Below, piece after piece: positions 61,254-64,000 of a stretch of 64,000 nt of DNA. Position numbers and translations under genes: made by a program. The stretch lies in contig NC_015675.1 of assembly GCF_000176035.2 (NCBI RefSeq), positions 2,918,001 to 2,982,000 of the forward strand, given 5' to 3'. The notes below the pieces were generated by a model, which was given only the letters and a program-made list of their open reading frames with translations, did no database searches and was not told the DNA's origin. The stretch is from Mesorhizobium opportunistum WSM2075. GTDB lineage: Bacteria > Pseudomonadota > Alphaproteobacteria > Rhizobiales > Rhizobiaceae. Numbering within the stretch: position 1 is the stretch's first letter; every line of letters begins with the position of its first letter.

Positions 61254-61688
61254 TCAGTTGGCGTGGTCGGCGATCAGCTTGCGGACAGACGCGATCTCGT
61301 CGCCCGAGAGCTTGCCGTCACCGTCCCGGTCCGCGAGGTCGAACAAAGGCATGCTGCTGGCGAATTCCTGTTCAGAGACCTTGCCGTCGCCATTGGCGTC
61401 CATGCGCCGCCAGCGGCTGCCGAGCCGCGCCTGCGCGGCATCTGCCCGATCCATGATGGCATCGCGGGCGCTTTCGATCTCCTTCTCGTCGATGACGCCA
61501 TCGCCATTGCGGTCGAGCCGCCTGAACAGGCGCTCTCGCACGGCTGTCATCTCATCCTTGGAGATGGCGTCGTCGCCATTGGTATCGATCCGTTGCAGGA
61601 TGCGCTGGCCCGGCATGTCCTGTGCCTGCGCCGCGCAGAGCGGTGCAAGCCCGACGAGCAAGGCCGCAATCAGTACTGAGCGTTTCAT
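61254..61688 (-). CDS. Secreted EF-hand protein with four calcium loops
   Basis: 144 residues: signal peptide ending AQAQ, then four EF-hand loops DTNGDDAISKDE, DRNGDGVIDEKE, DANGDGKVSEQE and DRDGDGKLSGDE, all with canonical Asp/Glu ligands. It is a calmodulin-like periplasmic or secreted calcium binder. GGAC-type site before ATG 61686-61688. A second such protein lies divergently at 61939. Confidence 0.9.
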   Translation of the reverse strand: MKRSVLIAALLVGLAPLCAAQAQDMPGQRILQRIDTNGDDAISKDEMTAVRERLFRRLDRNGDGVIDEKEIESARDAIMDRADAAQARLGSRWRRMDANGDGKVSEQEFASSMPLFDLADRDGDGKLSGDEIASVRKLIADHAN

Positions 61689-61938
61689 GTTGATGTCCTT
61701 TCAGTGTCAGGCCGCGGGGGCGACTGCTGACCGATACGCAGCGAGAGCCGGGCTCCTACGCTCGACACTCAAGATTCTTTGCCGGCCTTGAATTTTCTGT
61801 CGCGGCGGGGATAGGCGGCTGTGCTGGCCGCACCTCGAAAAAATCATCTCGCTTTGCGTAGGACCACCACAGGCGCTGCGTAGAAGGCTCTGCAAGGACG
61901 GTCCGCGGCGGACCATCCGACCCAATGCGGAGATCAAT

Positions 61939-62361
61939 ATGAACAAGATCGTCATGGCCTTTGCCGGCCTGCTTCTTGGCGCGGGTAGCGCCTGTGCGGC
62001 GGACAGCGGTGCCAGGGAACTCTTCCGGCGCATGGACACCAACGGCGACCGCAAGCTCGAATTCAGCGAAATCCAGGCCGTGCGGGCGCAGATGTTCGAC
62101 CGGATGGATGCCAACCACAATGGCTTGCTCGACGCGGGCGAAGTGCGCGGGGAAGTGGAACGGGTGAAGTCGAAGCGCGACTTCCAGGCCACGCAATTCG
62201 TCGGCTTCCAGGCCCAGGCCAGCCGCATTGACCGCAATGGAGACGGTAAGATTTCGCGCGACGAGTTTGCCGCCTTCATTCCCGGCCGGTTGCTGCAGGC
62301 GGACAAGAACGGCGATGGCGCGCTTTCGATTTCCGAACTGCGTGCGCTCCGACGTCAGTAA
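61939..62361 (+). CDS. Secreted EF-hand protein, second copy
   Basis: 140 residues: signal peptide ending SACA, then four loops DTNGDRKLEFSE, DANHNGLLDAGE, DRNGDGKISRDE and DKNGDGALSISE. The second loop has Asn at ligand position 5 and may bind weakly. Divergent from the first EF-hand gene over a 250-bp gap. Confidence 0.88.
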   Translation: MNKIVMAFAGLLLGAGSACAADSGARELFRRMDTNGDRKLEFSEIQAVRAQMFDRMDANHNGLLDAGEVRGEVERVKSKRDFQATQFVGFQAQASRIDRNGDGKISRDEFAAFIPGRLLQADKNGDGALSISELRALRRQ

Positions 62362-62400
62362 TCCCCGAACCCTTCGACCCCATCCAACAGGAGTGAAAAG

Positions 62401-62826
62401 ATGAAACGGACAATCACGGCGTTTTGCGGTTTGATGATTGGCGCCACCGGGCTCGCCTCGCCGGCCGAGGCCTTGCCTGTCGTGCCGGCCTCTGCCCCGG
62501 CGTCGGTCGCCACAGCGCCGACGCCAGTCTGGTTTCGGCGTGGCTTCTACGTCGTTGGCGGCGGATACTACTACAATGGCTATCGCGGCTATGTCCGCGT
62601 GCGGCCAGGCTATCGCTACTACAATGGCTACTGGTTCCCGGCAGCCGCCTTTGCCGCCGGTGTCGCGGCGGCGACCGTCGCACCGGTAGCACCAAGTCCG
62701 AAGATCCGATTGGAAGCAGCGCATGTGCGCTGGTGTTTCGAGCGCTACGTCTCCTACCGCGCCTGGGACAACAGCTACCAGCCCTATAACGGTCCTCGCC
62801 AACAATGTTGGTCGCCCTATAGTTGA
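62401..62826 (+). CDS. BA14K-like family secreted protein
   Basis: 141 residues: signal peptide ending AEA, a Tyr/Gly-rich centre with YYYNGY and YRYYNGYW repeats, a hydrophobic stretch, and a C-terminal HVRWCFERYVSYRAWDNSYQPYNGPRQQC that matches the BA14K motif (WC..RY.SY...Q...G.R..C). BA14K proteins of Brucella and rhizobia are lectin-like surface antigens. GGAG before ATG 62401. Confidence 0.82.
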   Translation: MKRTITAFCGLMIGATGLASPAEALPVVPASAPASVATAPTPVWFRRGFYVVGGGYYYNGYRGYVRVRPGYRYYNGYWFPAAAFAAGVAAATVAPVAPSPKIRLEAAHVRWCFERYVSYRAWDNSYQPYNGPRQQCWSPYS

Positions 62827-62878
62827 GGGCTCTTCGCTGAGAGCCTTCAACCCTTTCAAGGCAGCATAGGAGATGACC

Positions 62879-63322
62879 ATGATCGACAACCGCTCGATGC
62901 CCACGAGCACGGTCATACCGGTGCTTTCGTATCCCGATGTCGAGACGGCCAGCCATTGGCTTTGCGGGGCCTTCGGGTTCGAAATACGGCTGATGATCGG
63001 CAATCACCGTGCCCAGCTCGGCTTCGGAGACGGCGCCGTCGTTGTCACAGAATTGAAGTCTGGCGGACTGACGCGGACAGGTGGGCCATTCGCAGTGATG
63101 GTACGCGTCGAGGATGTCGACGCGCACCAGAGCCGAGCCGCGAGGCATGGCGCAGTTATTCTCAGCGGCCCAACGAGCCATCCCTATGGCGAGCGTCAAT
63201 ATTCCTGCCGTGACCTCGCCGGCCACAATTGGACCTTTTCGCAGTCGATAGCTGATGTAATGCCCGACGACTGGGGTCGCATCGTCGTGGAAAGCTCAAA
63301 CGATCCTGATATGGAGAGCTGA
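62879..63322 (+). CDS. VOC family protein (glyoxalase/bleomycin resistance fold)
   Basis: 147 residues. VIPVLSYPDVETASHWLCGAFGFEIRLMIG and late YGERQYSCRDLAGHNWTFSQS are typical of the PhnB-like VOC branch. AGGAG stands 6 nt before ATG 62879; ATG 62873 is 1 nt from that site and less likely. Metal-binding His positions are not clear, so the reaction cannot be told. Confidence 0.85.
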   Translation: MIDNRSMPTSTVIPVLSYPDVETASHWLCGAFGFEIRLMIGNHRAQLGFGDGAVVVTELKSGGLTRTGGPFAVMVRVEDVDAHQSRAARHGAVILSGPTSHPYGERQYSCRDLAGHNWTFSQSIADVMPDDWGRIVVESSNDPDMES

Positions 63323-64000
63323 CACCGATCTGCAGCAGCGACAGTCCATAAGCTTTGGATCGCGACGCCGTCACGACTTGCTCAACGGCTAAGACCAACC
63401 TCATCGTGCAAGTGACTGCAGCTTGATGACCGTCTTCGAGTTCTGCCACCGGGAGAAGCATTCACGAAAGCTAGCCTTCCTACGATGGCGTCATGTCGGT
63501 GCTCGCGTATTGCGATTAATGGGTAATCAGCGACGATCTCGACCTAGAAGGCTTACGCGACTGCGGTACTAGCGCCGGAGCACCACGCCCACGCTAAGCT
63601 GGATGCCGCATCGATGTTTCCCGGTCGGAAGCTGCTGGTCTGCTTCCGGCGCCATTGCGGCCGCGCTCGTAGCGCAAAATGTAGATTGACCCTTCTATAA
63701 CTGACTCAGCGCTTGCATGGAAACTGGATGATGAGCCTCCGGGCCCACCAGAACTAACCTTTAGAGCTCTGATTTTATTGCGCTTTTTGTAAATGGCTCA
63801 CAACGTGGACTCGAACCTCCTGTCGGAACAGTCCGCTTGGGACAAACTGCCGTCTCATAGGCACGAGAGTTCGACCATTCCAGCAGCTGGGAGCACCGGG
63901 TCGGCAGAGATTTCTGAGCGAGTTCCCGATTTTCTTCAGCCAGTTTATGGGCCTTCCGAGGACTCAAGATCGCGCAGCCGCATTCGCCACGATGAAGACC
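63323..64000. other. Stretch without a supported gene
   Basis: About 680 bp to the window edge. The only longer frame (63761-63967, minus) encodes 68 residues with no recognisable family. A GGTTCGAGTCC-like segment on the minus strand near 63812 resembles a tRNA T-arm, but its stem does not pair. The region may be decayed or contain the end of a gene outside. Confidence 0.4.

Noticed and set aside
63790..63900. Minus-strand tRNA-like segment with GGTTCGAGTCC
   Set aside because: The T stem does not pair properly and no D arm, anticodon arm or acceptor stem could be built around it.
1..64000. CRISPR arrays, rRNA genes, integrases or phage genes
   Set aside because: No regularly spaced short repeats, rRNA-like sequence, tyrosine/serine integrase or phage structural gene was recognised.

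Overview
The window is high-GC alphaproteobacterial DNA. It looks like Rhizobiales, most likely Mesorhizobium or a close relative. The reasons are a trbBCDEJKLFGI conjugation operon of the rhizobial type with a terminal DUF2274 gene, a BA14K-like secreted protein, an intergenic element resembling the rhizobial RIME repeats, a LuxR/LuxI pair, and many ABC uptake operons typical of rhizobial accessory DNA. This assignment rests on gene content and recalled family features; no search was run.

Layout. (1) 1-11.9 kb: catabolism of cyclic amino acids. The end of pxpA is followed on the minus strand by an SDR, pxpB, pxpC, an epoxide hydrolase, a Pyr2C-reductase-like enzyme and a proline-racemase-superfamily dehydratase. 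Divergent on the plus strand are an RraA-like gene and a five-gene branched-chain/amino-acid ABC importer. Two matching 15-bp palindromes lie in the divergent promoter region. (2) 12.0-23.7 kb: a LysR remnant, an Lrp regulator divergent from a lone AceE-like E1 enzyme, a PduX-like GHMP kinase and two fold-type-II PLP enzymes, an XRE regulator, a LuxR/LuxI quorum-sensing pair, an atypical OmpR-type regulator, and an amino-acid ABC transporter without its binding protein. The kinase/PLP/E1 set is the best candidate for an undescribed system. (3) 24.1-35.2 kb: the trb mating-pair operon, with trbK split by an IS110/IS1111-type element. (4) 35.3-43.3 kb: accessory DNA with PadR/DUF6194, a methyltransferase, decayed gene fragments, a two-component system whose response regulator is split by a second identical IS copy, a PmtA-like methyltransferase and a DedA protein.

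(5) 43.3-57.2 kb: a catabolic block bracketed by two diverged direct repeats of about 122-125 bp. It holds an oxidative sugar pathway (lactonase, GntR, enolase-superfamily dehydratase, ribose-type ABC importer, SDR, aldose epimerase) and a LacI-controlled polyamine-type ABC importer coupled to an MTAP-like nucleoside phosphorylase. (6) 57.3-63.3 kb: an ABC export pair, an ECF sigma/anti-sigma/CpxP-like trio, and small secreted proteins (two four-EF-hand proteins, a GPNG-repeat protein, a BA14K-like protein), then a VOC protein. The last 680 bp hold no gene I can support.

The two IS copies can be excised on paper. Removing the same 1,471-bp unit from each restores trbK and the response regulator in frame, and shows that both target sites begin with GCCGAAC. 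This gives exact element ends, a shared target motif and a testable RNA-guided insertion hypothesis.
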